In this document: positions 19,673-29,385 of the stretch, one piece after another | Position numbering within the stretch: position 1 is the stretch's first letter | How the letters are laid out: each line of letters opens with the position of its first letter | Translations under genes and position numbers: made by a program | Notes under the pieces: model-generated | Database searches by the model: none | Told to the model about the DNA's origin: nothing | What the model saw: the letters and a program-made list of their open reading frames with translations, nothing else | NCBI GenBank assembly: GCA_009711785.1 | Contig: VENA01000002.1 | Span: forward strand, 1 to 64,000 | Reading direction: 5' to 3' | DNA: 64,000 bases | Source: Bacillota bacterium | GTDB taxonomy: Bacteria; Bacillota; Clostridia; Tissierellales; MES13

Positions 19673-20169
19673 ATATAACTTGAAACTATTTCGCCATAAT
19701 AAAGAACATGGTAATCATTATTTTTATATTTTAACTTTTTAATTTCTTCATTAAGTAAAGCAGGGTCCATTGCTTGTTGATAAACTACTTTACATTCATA
19801 GTGAAGATCACATTCATCAATGATAGGTGTATTTAAAATTTTTCCTTTTTTAGGTGTTAAGTTACATTCTTTAAATTTATCAATATCTCTTTTAGATTTG
19901 GTACCGCAGAGAGATAATTCTTTTTTCATATCTTTATTGAGTGGAACGCTTATTGTAAATTCCTTAGCATTTTCTAATAAATTATATGTATACCTAGAAT
20001 AACGTACAGCTATAGTAAAGATTGGTTTATTCCAAATAACTCCAATATTACCCCAGGCTATGGTCATTGTATTTAAGTCATCCTTATCCTTTACAGTTAA
20101 AAATACTCCTTTTTCTAATTGGTTGAGCATTTCTTTAGAGTATTCATTATATTTTGTATCTTTATACAT
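19663..20169 (-). CDS. Flavin reductase family protein (FMN-binding)
   Basis: The 168-aa protein matches the flavin reductase-like split-barrel family in length and pattern: MTIAWGNIGVIWNKPIFTIA for the FMN-binding strands, YTYNLLENAKEFTISVPL and the C-terminal HVLYYGEIVSSY. Members bind FMN and reduce it or serve as small electron-transfer flavoproteins in anaerobes. It stands alone, with AAGGAGG ahead of ATG. Its partner enzyme is unknown. Confidence 0.88.
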   Translation of the reverse strand: MYKDTKYNEYSKEMLNQLEKGVFLTVKDKDDLNTMTIAWGNIGVIWNKPIFTIAVRYSRYTYNLLENAKEFTISVPLNKDMKKELSLCGTKSKRDIDKFKECNLTPKKGKILNTPIIDECDLHYECKVVYQQAMDPALLNEEIKKLKYKNNDYHVLYYGEIVSSYIKK

Positions 20170-20352
20170 ACTAAATCCTCCTTGTATTTTTTAATATAAA
20201 TTAAGCATACTTATCCATAATTATATTACCCATTATTAAAAGGAGTTAACAAATTTTTATAAGAATTAATAGATAAGTTTTAATAGTTAATATTATATTA
20301 TAATTTACATATTAGTCATAATTTTATATAATCAATGTAAAGGGGTGATAAG

Positions 20353-21210
20353 ATGGGGATTAGGATTTTAACAGACAGTGCTTGTGATTTACCTAAAGAA
20401 ATAGTAGAGAAATATGATATAGATGTAATTCCACTTATGGTATATCTAGAAAATCAAGAGTATTTAGATAATGTTAACATTGAGCCAAAACAACTATATG
20501 ATAAAATGAGAAATGGTAAAATTCCTAAAACAGCACAGGTTCCACCGACTAAATTTGAAGAGATATTTAAAAAATTAGCTAAGGAAAAAGAAAGTTGTAT
20601 ATACATTGCCTTTTCATCTGAATTATCTGGTACATATCAGACATCTGAGCTTATCAAGGGACAGGTTAAAGAAGAATATCCTGATTTTGATTTAGATATT
20701 ATTAATACAAAATGTGCATCACTTGGTTTTGGATTAGTTGTTTATAAAGCAGCTAAGATGGCTAAAGAAGGAAAGTCAAAGGATGAAATTATAAAAGCAA
20801 TTAATTTTAATTCTGAGCACATGGAACATATTTTTACAGTGGATGATTTAGAATACTTATACAGAGGTGGTAGAGTTAGTAGAGGCGCTGCTTTTGTAGG
20901 AAGTGTTTTAAGAATTAAACCAATCCTTGATGTTGAAGATGGGAAATTAATCCCTAGAGAAAAGGTAAGAGGAAGAAAGAAAGTATTTAAAAGAATGTTA
21001 GAAATAATGGATGAAAGAGGAATAGATTTAGAAAATCAGATTGTAGGAATTAATCATGGAGATGATTTAAAAGCTGCAGAAAAGCTAAAAAAAGAAATTA
21101 TTAAAAGATATAATCCTAAAGAAATAGTTATTGGACAAATAGGATGTGCTATAGGAGCCCATTCAGGTCCTGGAACATTATCTATATATTTTTTAAATGA
21201 GAAATATTAA
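20353..21210 (+). CDS. DegV family fatty-acid-binding protein
   Basis: The 285-aa protein has the DegV opening RILTDSACDLPKEI, the middle IAFSSELSGTYQTSE and the domain-2 motif DDLEYLYRGGRVSRGAAF. DegV/FakB proteins hold one fatty acid, which FakA phosphorylates; other family members may bind lipids for other uses. No fakA is nearby. AAGGGGTGATAAG precedes ATG, and a terminator follows. Confidence 0.93.
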   Translation: MGIRILTDSACDLPKEIVEKYDIDVIPLMVYLENQEYLDNVNIEPKQLYDKMRNGKIPKTAQVPPTKFEEIFKKLAKEKESCIYIAFSSELSGTYQTSELIKGQVKEEYPDFDLDIINTKCASLGFGLVVYKAAKMAKEGKSKDEIIKAINFNSEHMEHIFTVDDLEYLYRGGRVSRGAAFVGSVLRIKPILDVEDGKLIPREKVRGRKKVFKRMLEIMDERGIDLENQIVGINHGDDLKAAEKLKKEIIKRYNPKEIVIGQIGCAIGAHSGPGTLSIYFLNEKY

Positions 21211-21216
21211 ATTTTA

Positions 21217-21246
21217 AAACTACTGTTTTTTTCAGTAGTTTTTTTA
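21217..21246 (+). terminator. Terminator of the DegV gene
   Basis: AAACTACTG (21217-21225) pairs with CAGTAGTTT (21233-21241), and a T-run follows. Confidence 0.85.
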
Positions 21247-21327
21247 TTTGCTACAAAAATGTTGATATAAAAATAACAAAGTAGTATACTGTACTGTAGG
21301 ATGAATAGTTACAAGGAGTTGATGAGA

Positions 21328-21579
21328 ATGTTAACTATAAATGTTTGTATAGGAAGTGCCTGTCATCTTAAAGGATCTTATAAAGTTATAAATAGATTAA
21401 AAGAACTAATTGAAAATAAAAATTTAGAAAATAAGGTAACTTTAAAAGCAGCATTCTGTTTAGGTGACTGTACTAAAGCTGTCGCAGTAAAAATAAATGA
21501 TGAAAATGTATTATCAGTTTCTCCAGAAAATGTAGATGAATTTTTTAATAAATCTATAATGGGGAGGTTATATGAATGA
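21328..21579 (+). CDS. [2Fe-2S] ferredoxin-like subunit (NuoE/HydC-type, thioredoxin fold)
   Basis: The 83-aa protein has cysteines spaced as in thioredoxin-like [2Fe-2S] ferredoxins (CIGSAC and, about 40 residues later, FCLGDC). It overlaps the next gene by four bases (ATGA), so the pair is translationally coupled. It probably passes electrons to or from the adjacent hydrogenase-like protein. The start at 21328 has AAGGAG nine bases ahead; the frame extends to 21301 without a binding site. Confidence 0.87.
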   Translation: MLTINVCIGSACHLKGSYKVINRLKELIENKNLENKVTLKAAFCLGDCTKAVAVKINDENVLSVSPENVDEFFNKSIMGRLYE

Positions 21580-23303
21580 ATATAATACAATTTTCAAAGG
21601 AAGAATGTAATCATTGTTATAGATGTTTAAGAGCTTGTTCTTCTAAGGCAATTAAGATTATGGACAAGCATGCAGAGGTAGTAAATGACAGATGTATAGC
21701 CTGTGGAGAGTGTGAAGTGGTATGTCCAAAAGGGGCGGTAAAAGTATTAAGTAATGTAAAAGAAATAAAAGAAGTTATTAAAAGTGATAAAAAGGTAATA
21801 GCAAGTATCGCACCTTCTTTTTCAGGTGCCTTTGAAATGAAAGATCCAATGCAAATAGTTACAGCCCTAAGAAAACTAGGGTTTGATCATATAGAAGAAA
21901 CTGCAATTGGTGCTGAAATAGTATCTAATTTATATAAAGATTATGTTGATAATGGAGATATAAAAAATTTAGTTACTACCAGTTGTCCTTCAGCTAATTA
22001 TTTAATAGAAAAGTATTATCCATCATTAATAAAATATATGTTACCTATAGTTTCTCCTATGATGGCCCATGGAAAGTTAATAAAGCATAACTATGGTATG
22101 GATTGTCATGTGGTTTTTATAGGGCCTTGTATAGCTAAAAAATTTGAGGCTAATGATTTTCAAAATGAAGGCATTATAAATTCTGTTTTAAATTTTGAAG
22201 AATTACAAACTTGGATAGAAGATGAAGGTATAGATTTAAAAAAATTAAAACCAACAAGATTTGATAAAGAATCATTCAAGATAGGTAATAAGTTTCCAAT
22301 AAAAAGGGGAGTAGCCACAAGTTTTCTAGATAGTAATAACCATGATAATTATGAAGTAATACAAGTTGATGGCATAGAAGAATGTAAAGAAATACTTGAG
22401 TGTTTAAAAAAAGATAATTTAGAAGGTGTATGTGTTGAACTTAATGTATGTAAAGGAAGCTGCATTGGTGGTCCATTTATGCCTAAAGAAAGTGGTAATT
22501 TCCACTTAAGGAAAAAAAAGATTAAAGAGTATGTAAAAACTAAAAAAGAATGTATTAATGATATTGATTATGACTATAGCAATATAGATTTTAATATTAA
22601 GTTTTTAGATAAAAGTATAAAAAAAGATATTCCTTCTGAAAAGGAAATAGAAGAAATACTAAGAAAAATGGGTAAATATGAGTCTAAAGATGAGTTAAAT
22701 TGTTATGCATGTGGCTATAAAACCTGTAGAGAAAAAGCACAAGCTGTATATGAGGGGATGGCTGAATTAGAGATGTGTCTTCCATATATGAGATCAAAGG
22801 CAGAAAGTTTAAGAAATTTAATATTTGAGCAAAGTCCTAATGCAATATTTTTATTAGAGTGTGATAACTTTATTATAAAAGAATTAAATCCAGCCTGTGA
22901 GAAATTATTTAATATTAATGCAGATGATTTAGTTGGTAAACCTGTATCTATATTATTAAAGGATGAATGTATTAAAAAAGTTAAGGAAACCGGTGAGGAT
23001 TTGATAGGGAAAAAATCATCTTTTCCTAAATATGGACTTGTATTATATAGAAACGTGTTATATATAGAAAAACAAAATGTGATTATGGTTATATTAACTG
23101 ATGTTACAGATGAGGAAAAGAATAAAGAAGAGTTAGCAAAGGTTAAGGAAAATACTATAAATGCAGCTCAAGATGTAATAGATAAACAAATGAGAGTTGC
23201 TCAAGAAATTGCAAGTTTATTAGGAGAGACCACAGCTGAAACTAAAGCAACTTTAACTAAATTAAAGAATATTGCAATCGGAGAAAAAGGTGACAAAGAA
23301 TGA
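21576..23303 (+). CDS. Sensory [FeFe]-hydrogenase-like protein with PAS domain
   Basis: The 575-aa protein has two [4Fe-4S] clusters at the N-terminus (Cys11/14/17/21 and 40/43/46/50). An [FeFe]-hydrogenase H-cluster domain follows. The four H-cluster cysteines are kept (Cys137, 185, 292, 296), but the first cysteine of the catalytic TSCCP motif is Ser136 and the conserved Met of ExMxC is Asn290. A further Fe-S motif (CYACGYKTC...MCLPYM) and a PAS domain at about 415-530 follow, with a C-terminal helix. This matches sensory rather than bulk H2-producing enzymes. Family knowledge links the PAS part to signalling, here probably to the phosphatase encoded next. Confidence 0.9.
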   Translation: MNIIQFSKEECNHCYRCLRACSSKAIKIMDKHAEVVNDRCIACGECEVVCPKGAVKVLSNVKEIKEVIKSDKKVIASIAPSFSGAFEMKDPMQIVTALRKLGFDHIEETAIGAEIVSNLYKDYVDNGDIKNLVTTSCPSANYLIEKYYPSLIKYMLPIVSPMMAHGKLIKHNYGMDCHVVFIGPCIAKKFEANDFQNEGIINSVLNFEELQTWIEDEGIDLKKLKPTRFDKESFKIGNKFPIKRGVATSFLDSNNHDNYEVIQVDGIEECKEILECLKKDNLEGVCVELNVCKGSCIGGPFMPKESGNFHLRKKKIKEYVKTKKECINDIDYDYSNIDFNIKFLDKSIKKDIPSEKEIEEILRKMGKYESKDELNCYACGYKTCREKAQAVYEGMAELEMCLPYMRSKAESLRNLIFEQSPNAIFLLECDNFIIKELNPACEKLFNINADDLVGKPVSILLKDECIKKVKETGEDLIGKKSSFPKYGLVLYRNVLYIEKQNVIMVILTDVTDEEKNKEELAKVKENTINAAQDVIDKQMRVAQEIASLLGETTAETKATLTKLKNIAIGEKGDKE

Positions 23304-24466
23304 ATTATTTTATAGATGTAGCTTATGATAGTTTAAATAAAAAAGGAGAGGAACTTTGTGGAGATAAGGTTGAAGTTATAAGAAATGATGAAAGTGTAAT
23401 AATAGTTTTAGCAGATGGATTAGGAAGTGGTGTGAAGGCAAATATCCTAGCTACATTAACAACAAAAATTGCAGGAACACTTCTAAAAGAAGGTACAGGT
23501 ATTTATGAAACAGTAGATACAATTGCTAAGACCCTTCCTGTATGTAGTGTAAGGAAACTTGCTTACTCAACATTTGGAATAATAAAAATTCAAGAAGACG
23601 GAACAGTTTATATGGTAGAATATGATAATCCACCAATATTTTTCATAAGGGATAATGAAATTATAGATATAGATAAAAAGGAAACAATAATTAATAATAA
23701 AAAGGTTAAGGAAAGCAACTTAAAATTAAAGGAAAAAGACGTATTAACATTGGTAAGTGATGGTGTTATCCATGCTGGAGTAGGTGGTATATTAAATCTT
23801 GGATGGCAATGGGAAAATGTGGCTGATTATCTTATAAAGCAAACAAAAGTTTATAAGACTAGTAAAAATATAAACAAAAGTCTTATAGAAACATGTAATT
23901 GTTTATATATGGAAAACCCAGGGGATGATACCACAGCAGTTACTGTATGTTTAAGAAAGCCTGAACCTGTTACATTGTTCACTGGACCACCGGAAAATCA
24001 AGAGAATGATAAGTGGTTAGTAAAAAAGCTTATGGAAAATGAGGATAAAAAAGTAGTTTGTGGAGGTACAGCTGCTAAAATAGTTTCTAGAGAATTAGAC
24101 AGAGAAATTGAAGTTAATTTAGAATATATAGACTCTGAAGTTCCACCAACTGCAAATATAAAGGGGATTGATTTAGTAACAGAAGGTGTTTTAACATTAA
24201 GTAAGGCAGTTGAAATTATAAAAGATTTCTTAAGTAGTAATGGTGAAAAGATTAAAAGTTTAAACAACAAAGATGGTGCTTCACAATTAGCTAAATTATT
24301 AATAGAAGAATGTACACACCTTAATTTATTAATAGGGAAAGCAGTTAATCCAGCACATCAAAATCCTGATATACCTGTTGACTTAAGTATAAAATTGAAT
24401 GTAGTAGATGAATTAGTTAAGCTAATGAAGGATTTAGGAAAAAAAGTAAACCTAACCTATATATAA
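23300..24466 (+). CDS. SpoIIE-type PP2C protein phosphatase of the hydrogenase module
   Basis: The 388-aa protein overlaps the hydrogenase-like gene by four bases (ATGA). Residues 1-220 form a PP2C/SpoIIE serine phosphatase domain with [23 protein letters not shown] and PGDDTTAV for metal binding. The remaining 165 residues form an extra domain ([20 protein letters not shown]) that is usual in hydrogenase-linked phosphatases and of unclear role. It likely removes phosphate from an anti-sigma antagonist or similar protein in response to H2 or redox state. A short inverted repeat (ATTTAGTA/TACTAAAT) follows at 24472-24496. Confidence 0.88.
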   Translation: MNYFIDVAYDSLNKKGEELCGDKVEVIRNDESVIIVLADGLGSGVKANILATLTTKIAGTLLKEGTGIYETVDTIAKTLPVCSVRKLAYSTFGIIKIQEDGTVYMVEYDNPPIFFIRDNEIIDIDKKETIINNKKVKESNLKLKEKDVLTLVSDGVIHAGVGGILNLGWQWENVADYLIKQTKVYKTSKNINKSLIETCNCLYMENPGDDTTAVTVCLRKPEPVTLFTGPPENQENDKWLVKKLMENEDKKVVCGGTAAKIVSRELDREIEVNLEYIDSEVPPTANIKGIDLVTEGVLTLSKAVEIIKDFLSSNGEKIKSLNNKDGASQLAKLLIEECTHLNLLIGKAVNPAHQNPDIPVDLSIKLNVVDELVKLMKDLGKKVNLTYI

Positions 24467-24549
24467 AAAGTATTTAGTAAATTTATGATACTAAATTTGA
24501 AGGTGTAAGAATATCTTTAGTGAATATATACTATAAGGAGAGTGGTAAC

Positions 24550-24912
24550 ATGTATGAGTTAGCTCATATTGCTATAGTAATAGATGATATAGATAAGACT
24601 AAGGAATTTTATTGTAACGTATTAGATTGTAAATTTCATAGCGAGGATGAAAATGAAAGGTTGAAATTTTTATATTTAAAAAGTGGAGAACAAATTATAG
24701 AGTTTTTAAAATATAAACAACCCTTTGAAAAAAGAGAAAAAGGACCTATTGATCATATAGCTTTTAAAGTTGAAGATATGGAAAAAGCTATTGAAAAAGC
24801 AAAAGAACATGGAGCAAATATGTTATTTGATAAGCCTAGAAAACATAATGATACTAGGATTATGTTTTTTAAAGGACCTAATGGAGAAAGAATAGAGTTT
24901 TTAGAAAAATAA
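24550..24912 (+). CDS. VOC (glyoxalase/bleomycin-resistance fold) family protein
   Basis: The 120-aa protein has the paired beta-alpha-beta-beta-beta units of the VOC family. It opens ELAHIAIVIDDIDKTKEFYC, and the second half has IDHIAFKVEDMEKAIEKAKE and GPNGERIEFLE, with His and Glu in metal-ligand positions. It could be a lactoylglutathione-lyase-like enzyme or methylmalonyl-CoA epimerase relative; the substrate cannot be assigned. AAGGAG lies nine bases before the ATG at 24550. It is followed closely by dsdA. Confidence 0.85.
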   Translation: MYELAHIAIVIDDIDKTKEFYCNVLDCKFHSEDENERLKFLYLKSGEQIIEFLKYKQPFEKREKGPIDHIAFKVEDMEKAIEKAKEHGANMLFDKPRKHNDTRIMFFKGPNGERIEFLEK

Positions 24913-24943
24913 AAATTATATAGTTATAAAAAGGAGGGATCTT

Positions 24944-26212
24944 ATGGATTTATATACTAGGAGTATATTAAATGATGTAATAAATTTAAGACAAGTTAAT
25001 TGGATAAATAAACGGATAGATAATTTTAATGAAATAAAAGATAAGTTTGATATAAAATATGAAGATATAATAGATGCTAAAAATAGATTAGATAGGTTTG
25101 CTCCACTAATTAAAAAAATGTTTCCAGAAACTAATGATGGAATTATAGAGTCCCCCCTTGTAAAAACTGATACTTTAAAATATAACTTAGAAGAACAACA
25201 CAAAAGAAAAATTAAAGGAGAACTTTTTCTAAAATGTGATAATTATCTAAAAGTAGCAGGATCTATTAAAGCAAGGGGAGGTATATATGAAGTATTAAAA
25301 CATGCTGAAGAAATAGCAATTGAAAAGGATTTGTTAGATATTAATGATGATTATTCTAAGTTATCAAATAAAGAGTTTAAAGAACTTTTCTCACAATATA
25401 AAATAGCCGTAGGCTCTACTGGAAACTTAGGACTTAGTATTGGAATTATTTCTGCTGCTTTGGGATTTGATGTTGATGTCCATATGTCAAGGGATGCAAA
25501 GGAATGGAAAAAGAAACTTCTAAGAAAAAAAGGTGCTAATGTTATTGAATATGAAGAGGATTATACTAAGGCGGTTAAAGAAGGTAGAAAACAGTGTGAT
25601 TTAAATGAAAATTGTTATTTTATTGATGATGAGAATTCTCTAGATTTATTTTTAGGATATAGTGTTGCTGCTATTAGATTAAAAGATCAATTAGATCAGG
25701 AAAAGGTTTTTATAGATGAAGATAATCCTTTATATGTATATTTACCCTGTGGTGTAGGTGGAGCTCCTGGAGGAATTGCATTTGGTTTAAAACATGTTTT
25801 TGGAGATAATGTAAAATGTTATTTTGTAGAGCCAACACATTCACCCTGTATGCTTATGGGGATTTTAACTAAAAAATATGATAAAGTAAATGTAAACGAT
25901 TTCAACATAGATAATATAACAGAAGCAGATGGTCTTGCAGTTGCATCACCTTCTAAATTAGTTTCTAATATGGCTGAAGATATTGTAAATGGTATATATA
26001 CCATTGAAGACTTTCAACTATTTAAATACTTAACATTATTAAAATTAAGTGAAAATATTAAGGTAGAGCCTTCAGCAGCTTCTAGTATATTAGGACCAGG
26101 ATTTTTAGATTTTAATAAAAAAGGAGTCCATATATCATGGCTGACTGGGGGATTATTCTTACCAGATGATATCTATGAAAAAATGTATAGTAAAGGAAAA
26201 GAATTAATATAA
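24944..26212 (+). CDS. dsdA: D-serine ammonia-lyase
   Basis: The 422-aa PLP enzyme converts D-serine to pyruvate and ammonia. The Schiff-base lysine lies in GSIKARGG (Lys109), the phosphate-binding part in GSTGNLGLSIG, and the glycine-rich segment in PCGVGGAPGG. Length and the N-terminal helical part match DsdA. AAGGAGGGATCTT precedes the ATG. It probably supplies carbon or detoxifies D-serine. No dsdX or dsdC is adjacent, so the regulation differs from E. coli. Confidence 0.93.
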   Translation: MDLYTRSILNDVINLRQVNWINKRIDNFNEIKDKFDIKYEDIIDAKNRLDRFAPLIKKMFPETNDGIIESPLVKTDTLKYNLEEQHKRKIKGELFLKCDNYLKVAGSIKARGGIYEVLKHAEEIAIEKDLLDINDDYSKLSNKEFKELFSQYKIAVGSTGNLGLSIGIISAALGFDVDVHMSRDAKEWKKKLLRKKGANVIEYEEDYTKAVKEGRKQCDLNENCYFIDDENSLDLFLGYSVAAIRLKDQLDQEKVFIDEDNPLYVYLPCGVGGAPGGIAFGLKHVFGDNVKCYFVEPTHSPCMLMGILTKKYDKVNVNDFNIDNITEADGLAVASPSKLVSNMAEDIVNGIYTIEDFQLFKYLTLLKLSENIKVEPSAASSILGPGFLDFNKKGVHISWLTGGLFLPDDIYEKMYSKGKELI

Positions 26213-26214
26213 TA

Positions 26215-26240
26215 AAGGTGGCCATTGGCCACCTTTTAAA
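26215..26240. terminator. Bidirectional terminator between dsdA and the helicase gene
   Basis: AAAGGTGGCC (26215-26224), loop ATT, GGCCACCTTT (26228-26237), in a convergent gap. Confidence 0.8.
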
Positions 26241-28314
26241 CTGCTTTTAATATGTTGTTTTCTACACTTATTTTTAGAGATATTTTTTTTATACCACTTG
26301 AATCAAATCTTATTGTTGCAGTATCATCTTTAATTTTTTTTATTCTACCCATACCAAATTTAGCATGATCAACTATATCTCCTACTTTAAAATTGTGAAT
26401 AACTGTATCATCTAATATCATTTCAAGTTCATCAAGAAACCTTGATTGCGGAACTTTTTCTTCATTTCTTAATTTTATAGTTAGTAGATTTAAAGTTTCC
26501 TTAGCTCGAGTCATACCTACATAAAATAATCTTCGTTCCTCTTCTAAGGGTTTTGTATCTCCAACTTTATCAAGTTCTATACTACTAGAAGATGGAAAAT
26601 CTCCATCAATTAAATCTATCATAAATACTTTTTCAAATTCTAATCCTTTAGAGGAATGAATAGTTGATAGTTTAACACCTTCTTTATTAAACTTTGCCTT
26701 TTTAAGGATATTTTGTAATGTAGTAAGTTTTTCTAAAAAACCTACTAAGGTATCTGAATTCATAGCTATTATATTTAAATGGGATAAGATAGTCTTAGCG
26801 TTTTCATATGAATGACCGAATTTTTTACAATTATCCTTTAAATACTTATTATATTCTAAATCCTTTAAAATGAAATTCAAACCTTGGTAAGGATTTTTTT
26901 TGCTTAAGGCTTTAAAATCTAGTCTTAATCTTTCTATATTATCAATCTGAAAGGACTTAAAATTAGGAAACAATAATAATCTATCAAAAACACCTTCATT
27001 AGTATATTTTGTTTTTATATATTTCATAGCTACCTTTGATATATATCCATTAGTTTTAAAATAAATCCTTTCAAAGGAGTTAATATCCATATCATTTAAA
27101 GCTACATTTAAAAAAGCTACTATATCTTTTACTATCCAGTGTTTAAAAAAATGTAATTTTGAATCCCTCATAGAAAATGGGATATTATTTTTATTAAAGG
27201 CTTCAATTAATCCAATACAAGAGATATTATTTCTATAAAGTATAGCAGTATCAGATAAATTTTTAGTTTTATTTAATTCATCAATAATAAAATCTAACTG
27301 ACTGAATTCATCCTTTAGTTTTATAATATTTACTGGTGAGTTTGTAGGATTATCTGTTTTTAAGTTTTTATTATATCTAGTTTTATTAGTTTTTATAAAG
27401 TCATTGCATACTGAAACAATATTTTTAGATGAACGATAATTTTGCTCCATAAAAAAATGTTTAACTTTTGGAAATCTTTTTTTAAAGTTTAATAATGCTT
27501 CAGGGAAAGCCCCTCTAAATCCATATATGGATTGATCATCATCTGCAACAATAAAAATATTGTTATTAGGTCTTGTTAGTAACTCTAATATTTTATTTTG
27601 TACCTTTGAAGTATCTTGACCTTCATCAACTTGTATATATTTATATTTGTTTCTATATTTATTAAGTAACTGACTATTGTTTTTTAATATTTCATAGGTG
27701 AAAGTTAACATATCATCAAAATCAATAAAGTAATTTTCCTTTTTAAAGGTTTCATATTCTGTAAAGATATTATTAAAATTTTTAATATTAAAATTATCAT
27801 GTTTATGAAAATCATTCTTATCAATCATCATATTTTTAACATATCCAATGGTATTTAAAAGCTCTTCTAATTTATCGTCATTGATATTTGAATTGTTAAC
27901 TTTTCTATATATTTTTTTTAATAATACATTTTTGTTTATATTATTTTTTTTGCTTTCTAATAATTTAAAGCCTATTTTATTTTGATAAGAATACTCTCTC
28001 AAAACTGTATATGCAAAGCTATGGATTGTTGAAAAATGAATATTACTATTTAAAGCATATCCAAATACTTCATCAAATCTTTTTTTCATATCCTTTGCAG
28101 AAGCCCTACTAAATGTTAATGATAGTATATTTTCAGGGTTTACATTATAATTCATAATTAAGTTTGCTGTTCTACAAATTAATACTGTTGTTTTACCGGC
28201 ACCAGGTACAGCTAATACAACTGCAGGTCCATCTTTATGTAATACAGCATCCTTTTGTTGTTGATTTAATTTAACATCATAACTACTTTCTAACTTTTCA
28301 AAAAAATATTTCAA
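26236..28314 (-). CDS. UvrD/PcrA-type superfamily 1 DNA helicase
   Basis: The 692-aa helicase has all SF1A motifs: Walker A AVPGAGKTT, motif II VDEGQDT, motif III QSIYGFRGA, motif V STIHSSKGLEF and motif VI YVGMTRAKE. The C-terminal 50 residues (VGDIVDHAKFGMGRIKKI) form the tudor-like fold seen in PcrA. It starts at TTG behind GGAG at good spacing. It is somewhat shorter than PcrA/UvrD, so it is probably an accessory paralogue in repair or fork restart. It stands alone between terminators. Confidence 0.92.
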   Translation of the reverse strand: MKYFFEKLESSYDVKLNQQQKDAVLHKDGPAVVLAVPGAGKTTVLICRTANLIMNYNVNPENILSLTFSRASAKDMKKRFDEVFGYALNSNIHFSTIHSFAYTVLREYSYQNKIGFKLLESKKNNINKNVLLKKIYRKVNNSNINDDKLEELLNTIGYVKNMMIDKNDFHKHDNFNIKNFNNIFTEYETFKKENYFIDFDDMLTFTYEILKNNSQLLNKYRNKYKYIQVDEGQDTSKVQNKILELLTRPNNNIFIVADDDQSIYGFRGAFPEALLNFKKRFPKVKHFFMEQNYRSSKNIVSVCNDFIKTNKTRYNKNLKTDNPTNSPVNIIKLKDEFSQLDFIIDELNKTKNLSDTAILYRNNISCIGLIEAFNKNNIPFSMRDSKLHFFKHWIVKDIVAFLNVALNDMDINSFERIYFKTNGYISKVAMKYIKTKYTNEGVFDRLLLFPNFKSFQIDNIERLRLDFKALSKKNPYQGLNFILKDLEYNKYLKDNCKKFGHSYENAKTILSHLNIIAMNSDTLVGFLEKLTTLQNILKKAKFNKEGVKLSTIHSSKGLEFEKVFMIDLIDGDFPSSSSIELDKVGDTKPLEEERRLFYVGMTRAKETLNLLTIKLRNEEKVPQSRFLDELEMILDDTVIHNFKVGDIVDHAKFGMGRIKKIKDDTATIRFDSSGIKKISLKISVENNILKAV

Positions 28315-28403
28315 AGAAGAACACTCCTTTATTATTAAACAATATCTAGTATAACATATTGTAAATTATTATGATAAAAAATTAAAGGATTAATTTTTAT
28401 AAT

Positions 28404-28432
28404 TTAACAAATATTATTATATATGATATAAT
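28404..28432 (+). promoter_or_regulatory. Strong sigma-A-type promoter with extended -10
   Basis: TTAACA (28404-28409), 17-base spacer, TATAAT (28427-28432) preceded by TGA, an extended -10. It predicts a transcript start near 28439, almost 300 bases before the next start codon, so a long leader or a separate RNA is made. Confidence 0.6.
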
Positions 28433-28438
28433 AACCTA

Positions 28439-28730
28439 AAGTTAATAGTAGGTACTAATAATAGATACTAGGATAATAGAATAATTTTAAAATATCTAAA
28501 ATAAAATACTATTAAGAGGAAATATTAAAATAAACCACTAAAACTTTATTATAACCAATAGGGTTAAAAATAGAACGTAAAAAATGCAAAGTAAATAAAT
28601 ATTATTGGGGGTGAAAACCGTTGACTTAAAGAAGCTTTGCAATCCTATTAAAGTAGAAATATGAGGCGGATAAAATATATTTTATATTTATATAACTTTT
28701 TTAGGTTTTTATTTATAAGTCAGCGGGAAT
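28439..28730 (+). ncRNA. Candidate structured RNA with pseudoknot (unclassified)
   Basis: Two nested helices stack: P1 28557-28565 (AATAGGGTT) with 28641-28649 (AATCCTATT), nine pairs with one G-U, and P2 28586-28591 (GCAAAG) with 28635-28640 (CTTTGC). The P2 loop contains GGGGGTGAAAA and then CCGTTGACTTA (28618-28628), which pairs with TAAGTCAGCGG downstream at 28716-28726: eleven continuous pairs with one G-U. This makes a pseudoknot. A short AT hairpin lies between, at about 28670-28685. There is no open reading frame. It could be a cis-regulator of the 184-aa gene or a free RNA. I could not match it to a riboswitch class by eye; the raiA (ARRPOF) class is one untested option. Confidence 0.55.
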
Positions 28731-28733
28731 GTA

Positions 28734-29288
28734 TTGACATCAAAATCTAGTATAGAAAGTATTAAGGATAAAGATATATTATTATTAGGAAATGATTATA
28801 AGAAAGTTAAAAGAAAAGTAAAGGAATATATAACTGAATTTTCTAAAATGAATCATAAAATAATACTATTAGATTCATTTTGGAGCGAAAAAAAATACGA
28901 TAGGTTTATAAATTCTAGATTTAGAAAGGAAATAGAAAGAAGGTATCATATAAAATTATCAGTACAGGATTTTTTAAATAAAGAAAATATTTTTGAATAT
29001 ATGAATGATAAAGAAGTAAATATAATAAAAATCAAATCTATAAATGGATATATGAGTGCTGCAGAATTATTTCCTGTTATATTATCTAAAATTAATGAAG
29101 ATGTAAGTGAAGATATTGTACATCTTTATTTGAATGATTTTGTTTTGAAAAATCTAACAGAAGGTGAGTTTTTATCCCTAGAAAATGAAATAAAACATGA
29201 TTATGTTAAATTAATAGTTGCTAATAAAAATCAGGAAATAATAAAACCAATATTAGAATATATAGATCATATAGAAAAAATACATTAG
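28734..29288 (+). CDS. Hypothetical protein, 184 aa, downstream of structured RNA
   Basis: I do not recognise this protein. It is soluble, mixed charged, and rich in predicted alpha/beta alternation (KDILLLGNDYKKVKRKVKE; HKIILLDSFWSEKKYDRF; YVKLIVANKNQEIIKPILE), which loosely resembles a nucleotide-binding fold lacking a clear P-loop. The only start that fits is TTG at 28734, with a weak purine stretch (GCGGGAA) before it. That stretch overlaps the 3' arm of the candidate pseudoknot, so translation could depend on RNA folding. glnA follows 227 bases later with its own promoter. Confidence 0.65.
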   Translation: MTSKSSIESIKDKDILLLGNDYKKVKRKVKEYITEFSKMNHKIILLDSFWSEKKYDRFINSRFRKEIERRYHIKLSVQDFLNKENIFEYMNDKEVNIIKIKSINGYMSAAELFPVILSKINEDVSEDIVHLYLNDFVLKNLTEGEFLSLENEIKHDYVKLIVANKNQEIIKPILEYIDHIEKIH

Positions 29289-29324
29289 TAAATTATAGAA
29301 ATATAATTTTTTTAAAATTAATGG

Positions 29325-29353
29325 TTGCATATTTTAAATCAATAAAGTATAAT
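29325..29353 (+). promoter_or_regulatory. glnA promoter
   Basis: TTGCAT (29325-29330), 17-base spacer, TATAAT (29348-29353). It predicts a start near 29360 and a leader of about 155 bases before glnA. Confidence 0.6.
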
Positions 29354-29385
29354 AAGAAATGTAATAAAAATAAAATAAATTTGAT

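Noticed and set aside
28557..28670. T-box, c-di-GMP, THF, ZTP, fluoride or purine riboswitch
   Set aside because: None of the signature sequences (for example the T-box AGGGTGGNACCGCG) is present; only generic G-rich loops are seen.
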